Below are positions 30,616-40,537 of a DNA stretch of 64,000 nucleotides, piece after piece. Position 1 is the first letter of the stretch. Each line of letters starts with the position of its first letter. The DNA lies in NCBI GenBank assembly GCA_002683215.1, contig NYSY01000100.1, positions 1 through 64,000 of the forward strand, written 5' to 3'. This DNA is from Planctomycetaceae bacterium. Lineage in GTDB: Bacteria > Planctomycetota > Phycisphaerae > Phycisphaerales > SM1A02. The notes below the pieces were generated by a model. That model did no database searches. It was not told where the DNA came from and worked only from the letters and a program-made list of their open reading frames with translations. The position numbers and the translations under genes are program-made.

Positions 30616-31125
30616 ATGAACGGATCCGCTCCCGATTCCGAGCCTTCGCGACCGCAGGACCGCATCGACGTCGCCATCGAACCCGGCGGTCTCGTCCCGA
30701 GCGATCCCGCGACCTTTCAGCGGGAAGAGGAGGCGATCGGCGGGGAATGCGTGTTCCGTGGGCGGACCCGACCGGAGCTCCATCCCGAACACGGCGCCCT
30801 TCTCGCACTCGACTACGAGTCGCACCCCACCCTGGCACTCCAGAGTCTTCGCACCATCGCCACGGACGTCGTGACGACCTTCGGTCTGACCGCGTTGTCG
30901 ATCCGCCACGCCTCGGGACCGGTGGCGATCGGCGAGACCAGCGTCGAAATCGTCGCGATCGCGGGTCATCGGGACGCGGCGTTCGGGGGATGCCGCGAGG
31001 CGATCGATCGATTGAAGCGCGAGACTCCGATCTGGAAACGGGAACGCTGGACCGAGACCACGACCTGGTCCGACGCCGCCACGCCGATCGAATCCCCCGG
31101 CCACGAGCATGGAGAAAACCCTTGA
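30616..31125 (+). CDS. moaE: Molybdopterin synthase catalytic subunit MoaE
   Basis: GGECVFRGRTRPELHPEHGALLALDYESHPTLALQSL...IRHASGPVAIGETSVEIVAIAGHRDAAFGGCREAIDRLKRETPIWKRE. Confidence 0.88.
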   Translation: MNGSAPDSEPSRPQDRIDVAIEPGGLVPSDPATFQREEEAIGGECVFRGRTRPELHPEHGALLALDYESHPTLALQSLRTIATDVVTTFGLTALSIRHASGPVAIGETSVEIVAIAGHRDAAFGGCREAIDRLKRETPIWKRERWTETTTWSDAATPIESPGHEHGENP

Positions 31126-31136
31126 AGCCACCCGGA

Positions 31137-31712
31137 ATGATGATGACGCTCGCGACCGTGATCTGGTGGCTGACGCTGGTCGCCTGGATGGCGGCGATCG
31201 TCGCGCCGGCCGCCACCGCCATGAGCGCCTTCACCAACCTCATCGCGATGGAGGTCACGACGGACCAGATCGAACCGTTCTTCGGAGACGACACCGAAGG
31301 TGCAGGTCGCTTCATCGCCGGCTACGTCACCCATCCGGTCTTCCAGATGTCCGCCCGGGTGCAACTGGGCTGTGCGGTGATCGGGGTCGCGCTCCTCGCC
31401 CTGCGTCGAGGAGCCCCGGTCGGGCGTCCGAAGTCGTTCGCCCGACGATCCGCCACCACCACGATGCTCCTGTCCACCGCCGCCCTGTCGTGGTATCTCT
31501 TCGGCATCCTGCCCTCGGTCGAATCGAGCCTCGAAAGCTGGCGTGCGGCGGTCCTGGAAGGCGACCGGGACGCGGCGACCGCGGCCTATGCCGCCTTCGA
31601 TCCCGCACACCGGTCCGCGGAACGCGGCATGTCCCTGATCGTCGGGGCCGTCCTGCTCACCATCGTGACGAGCGGGGTGGGTTCCACGCCGCCCCGAAAG
31701 GTTTCGAGATGA
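31137..31712 (+). CDS. Integral membrane protein
   Basis: Multiple hydrophobic helices (LATVIWWLTLVAWMAAIVAPAATAM; QLGCAVIGVALLALR; TTMLLSTAALSWYLFGILPSVE). Confidence 0.65.
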   Translation: MMMTLATVIWWLTLVAWMAAIVAPAATAMSAFTNLIAMEVTTDQIEPFFGDDTEGAGRFIAGYVTHPVFQMSARVQLGCAVIGVALLALRRGAPVGRPKSFARRSATTTMLLSTAALSWYLFGILPSVESSLESWRAAVLEGDRDAATAAYAAFDPAHRSAERGMSLIVGAVLLTIVTSGVGSTPPRKVSR

Positions 31713-32413
31713 GAACACCTCCACCGGTCGGCGGCCCACGGGGCAAGTCCGGCTTCGATCTGCCGGAACGCGGCGAAGCGGACGTCCGCCGCGCCTCCCG
31801 GATCCTCGCCGCCCTGCGGAAGCGATATCCCGACGCCCACTGCGAACTCGACGCGACCACGCCGCACGAGCTCCTGGTCGCCACGATCCTCAGCGCGCAG
31901 GCGACCGACGTCGGCGTCAACAAGGCCACCCCGGGACTCTTCGCCGCCTTCCCGACCCCGGCGGACTTCGCCGCGGCCTCACCCGAGAAGATCGCCCCCC
32001 ACCTCCGCACCCTGAACTTCTGGCGCAACAAGTCCAAGAGCGTCCACGGCGCGATGACCATGCTGATGGAGCGGCACGGCGGCGCCGTACCCGACGACAT
32101 GGAATCGCTGCTCGCGCTCCCCGGTGTCGCGCGAAAGACCGCGAACGTCGTGCTCGGCAATGCCTTCGCCATCAACGTCGGCGTCGTCGTCGACACGCAC
32201 GTGGGGCGCATCTCGCAGCGATTCGACTTGACGACGGAGACCGATCCCAAGCGGATCGAACCACACCTGATGGCGCTCTTCCCGCGGCCCTCCTGGTGCC
32301 TGCTCAGCCACCTCTTCATCTTCCACGGAAGAAAGGTGTGCAAGGCCCGCGGCGGCAGTTGTGCCGACGACGCGATCTGCCGTCGCTACTGCGCGAACGC
32401 CGTCGCCGACTGA
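31709..32413 (+). CDS. nth: Endonuclease III
   Basis: HELLVATILSAQATDVGVNKATPGLF...LLALPGVARKTANVVLGNAF...VDTHVGRISQRF; 4-Cys cluster C...C..DAIC..YC. Confidence 0.95.
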   Translation: MRTPPPVGGPRGKSGFDLPERGEADVRRASRILAALRKRYPDAHCELDATTPHELLVATILSAQATDVGVNKATPGLFAAFPTPADFAAASPEKIAPHLRTLNFWRNKSKSVHGAMTMLMERHGGAVPDDMESLLALPGVARKTANVVLGNAFAINVGVVVDTHVGRISQRFDLTTETDPKRIEPHLMALFPRPSWCLLSHLFIFHGRKVCKARGGSCADDAICRRYCANAVAD

Positions 32414-32423
32414 CCGGCCCGGA

Positions 32424-34031
32424 TCAGGGCTTCGACGGCTGGGGGAGGCCGCCCGCCTCGCGCATCGATTCCTCGGCCTCCTCCGCCTCCTCGGGTCGGA
32501 CCCGCTGGACCAGGGCCGAGTCGGCCTCGGGATCCGGAACCGCCTCCGCGGTGCCGATTCCCCCGAACGCACTCACGTAGGCGACCTCGTTGCCCACCCG
32601 CGGACGAAACAGCCAGGCGACGGGCCCCTCCATCAGGATGGATCCGGTCGGACGGACTGCCGCATCTCGATACTCGAAGACGTCGACGCCTTCGTCGTGC
32701 CCGACCCAGACCCGTTCGTCCGCGGTCTCGAGGGTGTAGATGCGCCCTTCGTTGGGCGGCGACCATTGAAAATCGGAACCTTCGAGCGGCGTGATCGAAA
32801 GCGACTTCCGATCGTCACCGATCGCCGCCTCACCCCAGCTCAGCGTCACCCTCCTCGACCCCGCGGTGTTGCTCTGGAGATCCTTGTCCGAGAGTTCCAT
32901 CCGGCCCCCGATGCGATAGAGCCAGTTGCCCTCCTCGCTTCCCGCCAGCACCCGGCGGCCGTCGGTGATCGCCTGGACCACTCGACCGGGGGTTCGTTCC
33001 ACGGCGAGGAACTCGTCGGCGGCGCCACCCGAGTCGGCCTTGTACCGGTAGATGGCACGACCGAAGGTTCCGGCGACCGCGTAGTAGTTCGGCCGAAGCA
33101 GTCCGATGTCCCGCGCCCCCTTCACCGGGATGAACTGCGGCTCGACCATCCGCCCGGCGTCGTCGATCCGCCACGTGATCAACTCGTCCTCGCAGACCGC
33201 CCAAAGCCGATCGCCCACGATCCGTGCCATCCAGACCGTGTCGCCGAAGGTCTCCGAATCGAGCTGCCTGAAGTCCGGTCCCATCAGACCCACGGTGTTC
33301 GCGGCCGCCCCGCGAAGCACGAAGACCATGACCTGCTTGCCGAGCCGCGCGGACAATGCGGGCGGCACCGAGCGAAGATCCGAGGCCGCCCCGAGGTACC
33401 GACCATCTTCGACCGCGAGCACCTGCCGCCGATTGGTGATCACCGGGCCCGCCGGCATCTCGACCACGTGTCCGAACGAGGGTGGATCCGCGAGGTTCCC
33501 CAGTCGGACGACCCCGGGCTCGTCCAATCGGGCGAGTCCCTCCCGGCCGGAGACCCAGACCGTGCCCCCCGCGGCGGAGAGGTGGATCGGTCGAACGCCG
33601 AGATCGGCGCGGGTCCACGTCCGATCCTCCGTGGGCCGGCGTGCATTCGAAAGATCGAACCGGACGACGCGATCGTTGGCGTAGGCCACGTACAGCGCAC
33701 CGTCCGCGGCGAGCACCATGTCGCTGATCGACGGGATCGTGCCGAACGGACCGAGCTCGATCGTGCTGATCCGAAGGCCGTCCTCGGCGTCGATGATCTC
33801 GATCACCGGACCGAAGGACTGGTACCACTGCTCACCGTTGATGACGGTGACCCGCCGGGTTCCACCGTGGTGATCCTGGACCTCGAGGACTCGCGGACGA
33901 AGATCGATCGTCTGACGGGCGGAATATCCATCGTCACAACCGGCGAGGGCCAGACAGGAGGCGATCACGAGCGAGACCATGGCCGAAGCGGAGGGTCGCT
34001 GCCTGACATGGGGGTCGGTGGATGCGGTCAT
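32424..34031 (-). CDS. Lipoprotein, beta-propeller-like hypothetical
   Basis: MVSLVIASCLALAGC lipobox; repeated short beta-rich segments. Confidence 0.65.
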   Translation of the reverse strand: MTASTDPHVRQRPSASAMVSLVIASCLALAGCDDGYSARQTIDLRPRVLEVQDHHGGTRRVTVINGEQWYQSFGPVIEIIDAEDGLRISTIELGPFGTIPSISDMVLAADGALYVAYANDRVVRFDLSNARRPTEDRTWTRADLGVRPIHLSAAGGTVWVSGREGLARLDEPGVVRLGNLADPPSFGHVVEMPAGPVITNRRQVLAVEDGRYLGAASDLRSVPPALSARLGKQVMVFVLRGAAANTVGLMGPDFRQLDSETFGDTVWMARIVGDRLWAVCEDELITWRIDDAGRMVEPQFIPVKGARDIGLLRPNYYAVAGTFGRAIYRYKADSGGAADEFLAVERTPGRVVQAITDGRRVLAGSEEGNWLYRIGGRMELSDKDLQSNTAGSRRVTLSWGEAAIGDDRKSLSITPLEGSDFQWSPPNEGRIYTLETADERVWVGHDEGVDVFEYRDAAVRPTGSILMEGPVAWLFRPRVGNEVAYVSAFGGIGTAEAVPDPEADSALVQRVRPEEAEEAEESMREAGGLPQPSKP

Positions 34032-34112
34032 GTCCGGAGCGTAGCCGTTTCCAGCTCGAAGGACGACCCGAAGCCACTTGTCCTCGGCGACGATCCGACG
34101 GACAATCACGCC

Positions 34113-34433
34113 ATGCCCGAATCCGACCGACTCAACCGCCTGCTCAAGATGCTGGACGCTGAACCCGGCGATGCCTTCTGCCTCTACGGCATCGCGCAGG
34201 AGCACGCCAAGGCCGGCGAACACGATGTGGCCCTCGGTTGGTACGACCGGGCGATCACCGCGGATCCCGACGACGGCTATCTGCATTTCCACAAGGCACG
34301 CTCCCTCGAGTCCCTTGATCGCATGGAGGAGGCGTTGAAGACGGTGGACGCGGGGCTCGAAGCGGCGCGACGAGGCGGCGATGCACACGCACAGTCGGAA
34401 CTCGAAGCCCTTCGAATGGAACTCGACGGATGA
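34113..34433 (+). CDS. TPR-containing protein
   Basis: DAFCLYGIAQEHAKAGEHDVALGWYDRAITADPDDGYLHFHKARSLESLDRMEEALKTVDAGL. Confidence 0.8.
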   Translation: MPESDRLNRLLKMLDAEPGDAFCLYGIAQEHAKAGEHDVALGWYDRAITADPDDGYLHFHKARSLESLDRMEEALKTVDAGLEAARRGGDAHAQSELEALRMELDG

Positions 34434-35206
34434 GTCGGCCCCGACCCCGGGACGGACGACCCGATTCCGCGCCCGAACCCGAGCCGCCGAGTTCGGACGC
34501 GGCCCGGGTCACTGCGATCCGGGCCCATCCCGATCACCCCGGCCTCCTCACGCTGGAGATCGGCGGAACGGTCGCGGGCACCCTGCCGCGATCGGAGATC
34601 GACCCGGACGAGATCGTCGAGGGACTTTCCGCCGACGATCCGCGGGTGGTGGCGGCGATCCGGTCGATCCACGTCCGCGCCGCCCGCGCCCTGGCCCTCG
34701 ATCTGCTGGCGGCTCGCGCCCACGCCTCCGAGGAACTCGCCCGGAAACTCGAGCGGCGAAGTTTCACGGCGAACGTCGTGCGTGTGGTGATCGAGGAACT
34801 GCTCGAGGACGGCTGGCTCGATGATGCCGGCTTCGCGGCGACGAGGATCGCGGAATGGCGGCGGGCAGGTCGAAGTGATGCCGAATGCCGACGGCGTCTG
34901 GAGGCGGCAGGTCTCGTCGTCCCGAACATCGAGGCGGGATTCGAGACCGCCACCCCGTCTGCCACCCCCGACGGCGAACTCGACGCGGCGACCGAGACCG
35001 TCTCAGCGGAGCTCGGGGCGGCCATCACCGCCTTCCACCGACTCGAACGATCGGGGCGGATCGAGGACCCCGCCACGATTCGCCGCGCCGCCGCCAAACT
35101 CGCCCGCCGTGGATTCGACGCCGATACGATCCGATCAGCCCTCCGAGCATGCGGTGTCGACGACGCCCCGCTCGACGAGGATTGGACGCCCGAGGACGCC
35201 TCATGA
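34430..35206 (+). CDS. recX: Regulatory protein RecX
   Basis: ALDLLAARAHASEELARKLERRSF...VVIEELLEDGWLDDAGFAATRIAEWRRAGRSDAECRRRL; ATGA overlap. Confidence 0.85.
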   Translation: MSRPRPRDGRPDSAPEPEPPSSDAARVTAIRAHPDHPGLLTLEIGGTVAGTLPRSEIDPDEIVEGLSADDPRVVAAIRSIHVRAARALALDLLAARAHASEELARKLERRSFTANVVRVVIEELLEDGWLDDAGFAATRIAEWRRAGRSDAECRRRLEAAGLVVPNIEAGFETATPSATPDGELDAATETVSAELGAAITAFHRLERSGRIEDPATIRRAAAKLARRGFDADTIRSALRACGVDDAPLDEDWTPEDAS

Positions 35207-35931
35207 ACCCCGTGAACCCAGCGAACCCCGTGACCACGATGACCTCCGGGAACGGCCTGAACATCATCATGAACATGAACCAGCGCCACCAATCGACCAC
35301 CCGAGCCACCCTCGCCGGCCTCGCCGCCTGCATCACGCTCGGCGGCTGCGCCGCACCCTCTGCGCCCCCTCGCACCCGCTCCGACACGACGACGACGAGC
35401 GCATTCGAAGGTCAGTGGCAGACATCGCTCGATCGAGGCTTCGACCGAAGCGACTGGCGGCCGATCCGCTTCGATGTTCCGATGGCGTCCGTGCCGTGCA
35501 ACCCGACCTACGCCACCCCGGTCGTCCGCGACCACGGCGGGGTCGGTCGCCTGAACCAGACCGGCGCCTTCCCGACGATCGACACCGCGATGTCCACCGA
35601 GACGGATCGCGGAAGCGTCCGCTGGTCCGCCCTTGCGGATCCGTTCGTCGCCGCCTTCGATCTCGTCGCGGCCCCGTTCCGGATGTTCGGCACGCCGCCG
35701 GATTCGACGGTGATCGAGCCGTACGGCGACTGGATTCTGCTTCCCGGCGCCGACGTTCGTCCCGAGGCCGACGATGACGACGGTGAGATCGCGAAGATCG
35801 AGGTCACCGCCGAAACCGAAGCAGTCGGTGATCCGTCCCCGACCACGACCGACGATGTCGGCGGCTGGACGATCCGTCCGGTCTTCGATCGCCCCGCGGA
35901 TGCCGAAACCGCACCGGAGACCACCGAATGA
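35203..35931 (+). CDS. Hypothetical lipoprotein (alternative ATG at 35275)
   Basis: TTRATLAGLAACITLGGC lipobox; ATGA overlaps both sides. Confidence 0.65.
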   Translation: MNPVNPANPVTTMTSGNGLNIIMNMNQRHQSTTRATLAGLAACITLGGCAAPSAPPRTRSDTTTTSAFEGQWQTSLDRGFDRSDWRPIRFDVPMASVPCNPTYATPVVRDHGGVGRLNQTGAFPTIDTAMSTETDRGSVRWSALADPFVAAFDLVAAPFRMFGTPPDSTVIEPYGDWILLPGADVRPEADDDDGEIAKIEVTAETEAVGDPSPTTTDDVGGWTIRPVFDRPADAETAPETTE

Positions 35932-36266
35932 CCGCCAATCACCCGTGGGAGATCGCCCCCGACGAGCTGCAGACGCTCCGCACCGACGGTGAATCACCAC
36001 TCGTCATCGACTGCCGTGAAACCGCGGAGGTCGAGACCGCCTCGATCGATCGCACCCGACATGTGCCCATGGGCGAGATCAAGTCGCGGCTGCCGGAGTT
36101 GGAGGATCACGCGGACGATCTCGTCGTCGTGCTCTGCCACCATGGAATGCGCAGTCTTCAGGTCGTCGCCTTCCTCCGCGAGCAGGGATTCACCGATGCC
36201 CGATCACTCGCCGGCGGCATCGACCGATGGTCCATCGAGATCGACGCGGGTGTCCCCCGGTACTGA
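35928..36266 (+). CDS. Rhodanese-like domain protein
   Basis: VIDCRETAEVETASI...HVPMGEIKSRL...VVLCHHGMRSLQVVAFLREQGF...LAGGIDRW. Confidence 0.9.
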   Translation: MTANHPWEIAPDELQTLRTDGESPLVIDCRETAEVETASIDRTRHVPMGEIKSRLPELEDHADDLVVVLCHHGMRSLQVVAFLREQGFTDARSLAGGIDRWSIEIDAGVPRY

Positions 36267-36311
36267 AGCGACGGCGGCCCGAACCGATCGAAGGTCCCCG
36301 CGAGGAACCAA

Positions 36312-37172
36312 ATGCTTCGACAGCGATTGATCACCGGCCCGATCCTGATCGGCGTCCTCATCCTGCTGGTCTGGCTCGATGCCGCAGGCATCGCAGGCGC
36401 CCGCTCCGGCACCGTCTTCGCCGTCGCCTTCGCGATGCTGATTCCGCTCGCGGCGCGGGAGGCCGCCACCCTGGTCCGCGAATGCGGGACGCGATGCCCC
36501 GATTCCCTCGCGATCTTCGCCGCGCTGGCGATGTACTTCGCCGGCTTCGCGGCGTCGAGAATCACCGACCCGACCCTCGCGATCGGCGTGGCGATGATCG
36601 GGCCGGTCGTCGGATTCGGCGTGGCGATGATCGGACTCGCGTCGAGCCGGATCATTCCGGGCGCGTTCGTCGGCGCTGCCGCGATCGCCGGGGTCGCCAT
36701 CTGGACCGGCCTGCTCCCGGTGTTCTGGCTGCTCGCGATCGAAGTTCACGGCGCCTGGCTCGTGGCGGGCCTCGTGCTCGTGGTGAAGGCGGGTGACATC
36801 GGCGCCTACTTCACCGGCATGTGTTTCGGGCGTCGGAAGATGATCGAATGGCTCAGCCCCAAGAAGACGATCGAAGGGGGCCTGGGCGGGCTCGCCTTCG
36901 CCGCCCTCGTCGGTGCCGGCGTGGCGATGCTCTCCAAAGGTCGCCCCCCCGAAGCCGAATTGGGCCTTCTGGCGGGAATCATCGGCGGAATCGTGCTGGC
37001 CCTCGTCGGCGCGGGTGGCGACCTGCTCGAAAGCCTCCTGAAACGGGCGGCCGGTGCGAAGGACAGTGGATCGGTGCTCCCGGGAATGGGAGGCGTCCTC
37101 GACGTCCTCGATTCCCCGCTCGTCGCCGGCCCGGTCGCCTGGATCGTCCTTCGGCTGGGCACCGGCGGCTGA
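36312..37172 (+). CDS. cdsA: Phosphatidate cytidylyltransferase
   Basis: Polytopic; KAGDIGAYFTGMCFGRRKMIEWLSPKKTIEGGLGG...GDLLESLLKRAAGAKDSGSVLPGMGGVLDVLDS. Confidence 0.95.
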   Translation: MLRQRLITGPILIGVLILLVWLDAAGIAGARSGTVFAVAFAMLIPLAAREAATLVRECGTRCPDSLAIFAALAMYFAGFAASRITDPTLAIGVAMIGPVVGFGVAMIGLASSRIIPGAFVGAAAIAGVAIWTGLLPVFWLLAIEVHGAWLVAGLVLVVKAGDIGAYFTGMCFGRRKMIEWLSPKKTIEGGLGGLAFAALVGAGVAMLSKGRPPEAELGLLAGIIGGIVLALVGAGGDLLESLLKRAAGAKDSGSVLPGMGGVLDVLDSPLVAGPVAWIVLRLGTGG

Positions 37173-37247
37173 CCTCAGGGCCCGACCGGTTTCCCACCGC
37201 CCGGAAAACGCCGGAATGGCCCGCCGAGGGGTGCTACCATCTCTCAG

Positions 37248-37988
37248 ATGACCCTTACCGAAGATCTCATGTCGTTGTACCGGGTGGACAGTCAGCTGAG
37301 AGGCCTGCGAACGCGGGTCGAAAATGCGAGCGAACTGCTCGCGGCTCGGACCCGGAAGTTGCAGAAGCTCACCGCGGAACACGACGAGAAGGCCTCCCAG
37401 CTCCGGCAGTTGCAGGCCCAGCTCGCGAACCTCGAAGGCGAGTCGTCCGACTTCAAGGATCGGATCGAGAAGCTTCGAAGCGAACTCAATGCGTCGACCA
37501 ACGACAAGCAGTACCGCGCCATCCTCGCGGAGATGAAGTCGCTGGAGGCGCTGCGCGACGAGATCGAGACGACCCAGCTCGGCGAGATGGAGAAGATCGA
37601 GCGTGCGGAGGCCGAGGCGAACGCGATGGAGGAGTCGGTCTCGAACCAGACCAGACTCTGCGAAGCCGCCCGCACCGAACACGCGGAATGCGCCAACGCG
37701 GTGGGCGAACGGGTCGACGAACTCGAGGTCGAGCGGACCACCGCCGCGGCGCGGATGCCCGACGCGGTGCTGAAGATCTTCGAAGAGGTCGCGGAGACCA
37801 ACGACGGCGAGACCCTCGCCCCCGTCATCGAACTGAGCAAGAAGGATCGCGACTACACCTGCGGCGCATGCCATGTCACGCTCCCCTATCACCTCGTCGT
37901 GAATCTCCATTCGAACGACACCGGCATCCAGCAGTGTCCGAACTGCGATCGGATCCTCTACCTCGAGCCCGCCGAAGCCGAAGTCTGA
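37248..37988 (+). CDS. C4-type zinc-ribbon coiled-coil protein (DUF164/CT398-like)
   Basis: Long coiled coil then CGACHVTLPYHLVVNL...QQCPNCDRILY. Confidence 0.85.
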   Translation: MTLTEDLMSLYRVDSQLRGLRTRVENASELLAARTRKLQKLTAEHDEKASQLRQLQAQLANLEGESSDFKDRIEKLRSELNASTNDKQYRAILAEMKSLEALRDEIETTQLGEMEKIERAEAEANAMEESVSNQTRLCEAARTEHAECANAVGERVDELEVERTTAAARMPDAVLKIFEEVAETNDGETLAPVIELSKKDRDYTCGACHVTLPYHLVVNLHSNDTGIQQCPNCDRILYLEPAEAEV

Positions 37989-38000
37989 TCGCTTCCCGAC

Positions 38001-38060
38001 GCTTCGAGGCTTCCAGACCCGTCGAGGCTTTGAGGCTTCGAGGCTTTGAGGCCTTGAGGC
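38001..38060. repeat. Degenerate 8-bp tandem repeat GCTTYGAG
   Basis: GCTTCGAG GCTTCCAG ... GCTTTGAG GCTTCGAG GCTTTGAG GCCTTGAG GC. Confidence 0.8.
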
Positions 38061-38107
38061 ATGGATGCGAAGACGGCGCCCGCGGACCCGGATGACGCCG
38101 GACACGG

Positions 38108-38545
38108 TCAGGCGAATCCGAGGCCTTCGAGATCATCTTCATCGAGCCCGAAATGGTGGCCGAGTTCATGCAGCAGCGTGATCCGGATCTCCTCCCGGAT
38201 CAGATCAACGCCACCCCCCTCGATCATTCCTCCGTCCTCGTCCGACTCCCGCCACGGCGACCATCCGCCCGAGCAGGCCACGATCCCCTCGCGGTAGAGA
38301 TGAATCGCTTCCACCACTTCCGGGTGGGCGTCGACCGATCGCTCCGTCGCCATGGGACCGGTGTGCAAGCCGCAGATCTCATCGGCTTCCGAGGGGTCGA
38401 GTCCCATTTCGGCCAGCACGTCGTTGCTCGGCCGATCCTCGACGAACACCGGTTTTTCATCAAGCAGGTCCCGCATCTGACTCGGAAGCGCCTCGACCAC
38501 CTCGTCGACCAGCTCGTCGAATCGCGATCGCTCCCTCGGACTCAT
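38108..38545 (-). CDS. Zincin-like metallopeptidase family protein
   Basis: REEIRITLLHELGHHFGLDEDDLEGLGF (HExxH). Confidence 0.85.
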   Translation of the reverse strand: MSPRERSRFDELVDEVVEALPSQMRDLLDEKPVFVEDRPSNDVLAEMGLDPSEADEICGLHTGPMATERSVDAHPEVVEAIHLYREGIVACSGGWSPWRESDEDGGMIEGGGVDLIREEIRITLLHELGHHFGLDEDDLEGLGFA

Positions 38546-38558
38546 CCCGACCTCCCGC

Positions 38559-39491
38559 TCACGATTCGTATTCACCCACCAGGCCGTCGATCGTCTCGAC
38601 ACCCTGCCGACGAACCCATCCTTCGAGTCCATGCACGACGCGTTTCGGTGCTCCAGGATCGACGAAGAGACCGGTCCCGATACCGACCCCGGTCGCACCC
38701 GCGAGCACGAACTCCGCGGCGTCCGACCACGACTGCACGCCGCCGAGGCCGATGATCGGGACGAGCAATCCTTCGGTCGCGAGTCGCGCCCGGACGTCGT
38801 GGACGAGCTTCACCGCGATCGGATGCACGGCCGGCCCCGACATCCCGCCCGCTGCGCGACCGATCCGGCTTCGCCGGGTCTCCGGGTCGATCGACATGGC
38901 GGGATAGGTGTTCGCAACGGTCAGCCCGTCGGCGCCGGCCCGGACCGCGGCGACCGCGAGACCCACGACATCGGACTCCCCCGGCGACAGCTTGACCAGC
39001 ATCGGCTTGGAACCGAGCGCTTCCCGGGCCGCGGCGACCAGCGTCGCGAGATCGTCGGGATCCGATCCCAGCAGACGCCCGGTGGCGGTATTCGGACATG
39101 AGACGTTCAGCTCCACGATTCGCAGCACCTCGGCAGCCGCGCCGCCGAAGGCGGCCGCGACCTCGACATAGTCCTCGATCCGGTGGCCCGCGATCGAACC
39201 GATCATCACGGTGTCGAGTGCGTCGAGCCGGGGCAGGACCTCGCCCACGAATCGTTCGAGTCCGAGGTTCGCCAGACCGATCGCGTTCAACATCCCCGCC
39301 GGAAGGTCGGTGACCCGCCAGGGCGGATTCCCCGCCCTCGACTCGGGGGTGATGGACTTGGTGGTGATCGCTCCGAATCGCGTCGCCGGCACGACATCGG
39401 CGATCTCGGGCCCGTATCCCGCCGTGCCGGAGGCCGCGATCAACGGATTTCGAAGCGGAACACCGCACAGGTTGGTGGCGAGAACCGTCAT
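38559..39491 (-). CDS. pyrD: Dihydroorotate dehydrogenase
   Basis: GVPLRNPLIAASGTAGYGPEIADV...NAIGLANLGLERF...LNVSCPNTATG...VKLSPGESDVVGLAVAAVRAGADGLTVANTY. Confidence 0.92.
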   Translation of the reverse strand: MTVLATNLCGVPLRNPLIAASGTAGYGPEIADVVPATRFGAITTKSITPESRAGNPPWRVTDLPAGMLNAIGLANLGLERFVGEVLPRLDALDTVMIGSIAGHRIEDYVEVAAAFGGAAAEVLRIVELNVSCPNTATGRLLGSDPDDLATLVAAAREALGSKPMLVKLSPGESDVVGLAVAAVRAGADGLTVANTYPAMSIDPETRRSRIGRAAGGMSGPAVHPIAVKLVHDVRARLATEGLLVPIIGLGGVQSWSDAAEFVLAGATGVGIGTGLFVDPGAPKRVVHGLEGWVRRQGVETIDGLVGEYES

Positions 39492-39526
39492 TCGCTGCCA
39501 AGGGTAGCGGACCGCGACGACGGTCG

Positions 39527-40300
39527 TCAGGTGGAACGCACCACGTCGATCATCCCACGAAGACGTTCAGCCTCGACCTCGTCGAGCACCACGCCGTCAC
39601 CGTCGTTCGAAGCAACCCGACAACTCGCATGCAGATGCCCCGTCGCCGCCAGAAAACGCTCGCCGTTGTGGGCGCGGACGCCGCCGCATGGAACGACCGC
39701 GACGGGTGGATCGAGCCGCCTTCCGATCGCCGCCAGCGACTCGAGCCGCTCGCACCGGGATGCATCCGAGTGCCCATCCGTGTGGAAGCCCGACCCCCCC
39801 GCCGACAGCGTTCGAACCACGCCCGCCCCCGAAAGCCGGCCCAGAGACGCTTCCGGATCCGGGGTGAAGTCGAACGCCCGATGAAAGGCCGTCTCAAGGC
39901 CGTGCTCGCGATGCGCTTCGACCGCCTCGGCACAGCGCCCGACATCGATCTCGCCGTCGGCGCCGAGGAAGCCGATCACGATCGCGGAGACGCCTTGCGC
40001 GGCGTATCCCGGCAGGAGATCGTGGAGCCGACGTCGTCCGGCCGCGTCGACTCGAAAAACCTCCGACCCGCAACGCCGGCGGTCCAGCGGCGGTGCCGTC
40101 TCCTGAAAGAGCACCGTGAGTTCAGGGGTGGGACACCCCGCCGCCTCGATCGATCGGCGGATGCCGGCGACCGCCTCCACGGACGGGGTCAGTCCATCTC
40201 GGTCGAGCGCCCGGCAGATCTCCAGTCGATTCGCGAACCTGGCCGCGAGGACCGCGGTCCGGGGATCATCGATCGGAATCTCGAGCGATGCGTCACGCAT
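39527..40300 (-). CDS. cutC: CutC family copper homeostasis protein
   Basis: NRLEICRALDRDGLTPS...GVSAIVIGFLGADGEIDVGRC...ETAFHRAFDFTPDPEASL...VVPCGGVRAHN. Confidence 0.9.
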   Translation of the reverse strand: MRDASLEIPIDDPRTAVLAARFANRLEICRALDRDGLTPSVEAVAGIRRSIEAAGCPTPELTVLFQETAPPLDRRRCGSEVFRVDAAGRRRLHDLLPGYAAQGVSAIVIGFLGADGEIDVGRCAEAVEAHREHGLETAFHRAFDFTPDPEASLGRLSGAGVVRTLSAGGSGFHTDGHSDASRCERLESLAAIGRRLDPPVAVVPCGGVRAHNGERFLAATGHLHASCRVASNDGDGVVLDEVEAERLRGMIDVVRST

Positions 40301-40537
40301 TCGCGGATTGTCGCTCCACCTCGGGGTGGGAGCAATCCCGGCTGACGGCACTGCAGACGGGCATTCCAGGGAGCGCGTGATCAAATTCCGAGGTGGAATC
40401 CGAAGAAAGTCGTGAATCCCCGAATGGATGGGCGATTCAGGCCCCTTTCCCAAATGGTCGACACCCACTCGCTTCAACGGGGGAACGCGATTTCGTCGTC
40501 GGCAAGGGGCCGAGAGACGCGAAAGGAAATCAAAGAC

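Noticed and set aside
32361-34433. 690-aa plus-strand ORF
   Set aside because: Antisense to the propeller lipoprotein; only its last ~106 codons (TPR protein from 34113) look real
38001-38060. Possible CRISPR-like array
   Set aside because: Units are 8 bp without spacers and there are no cas genes; a simple tandem repeat
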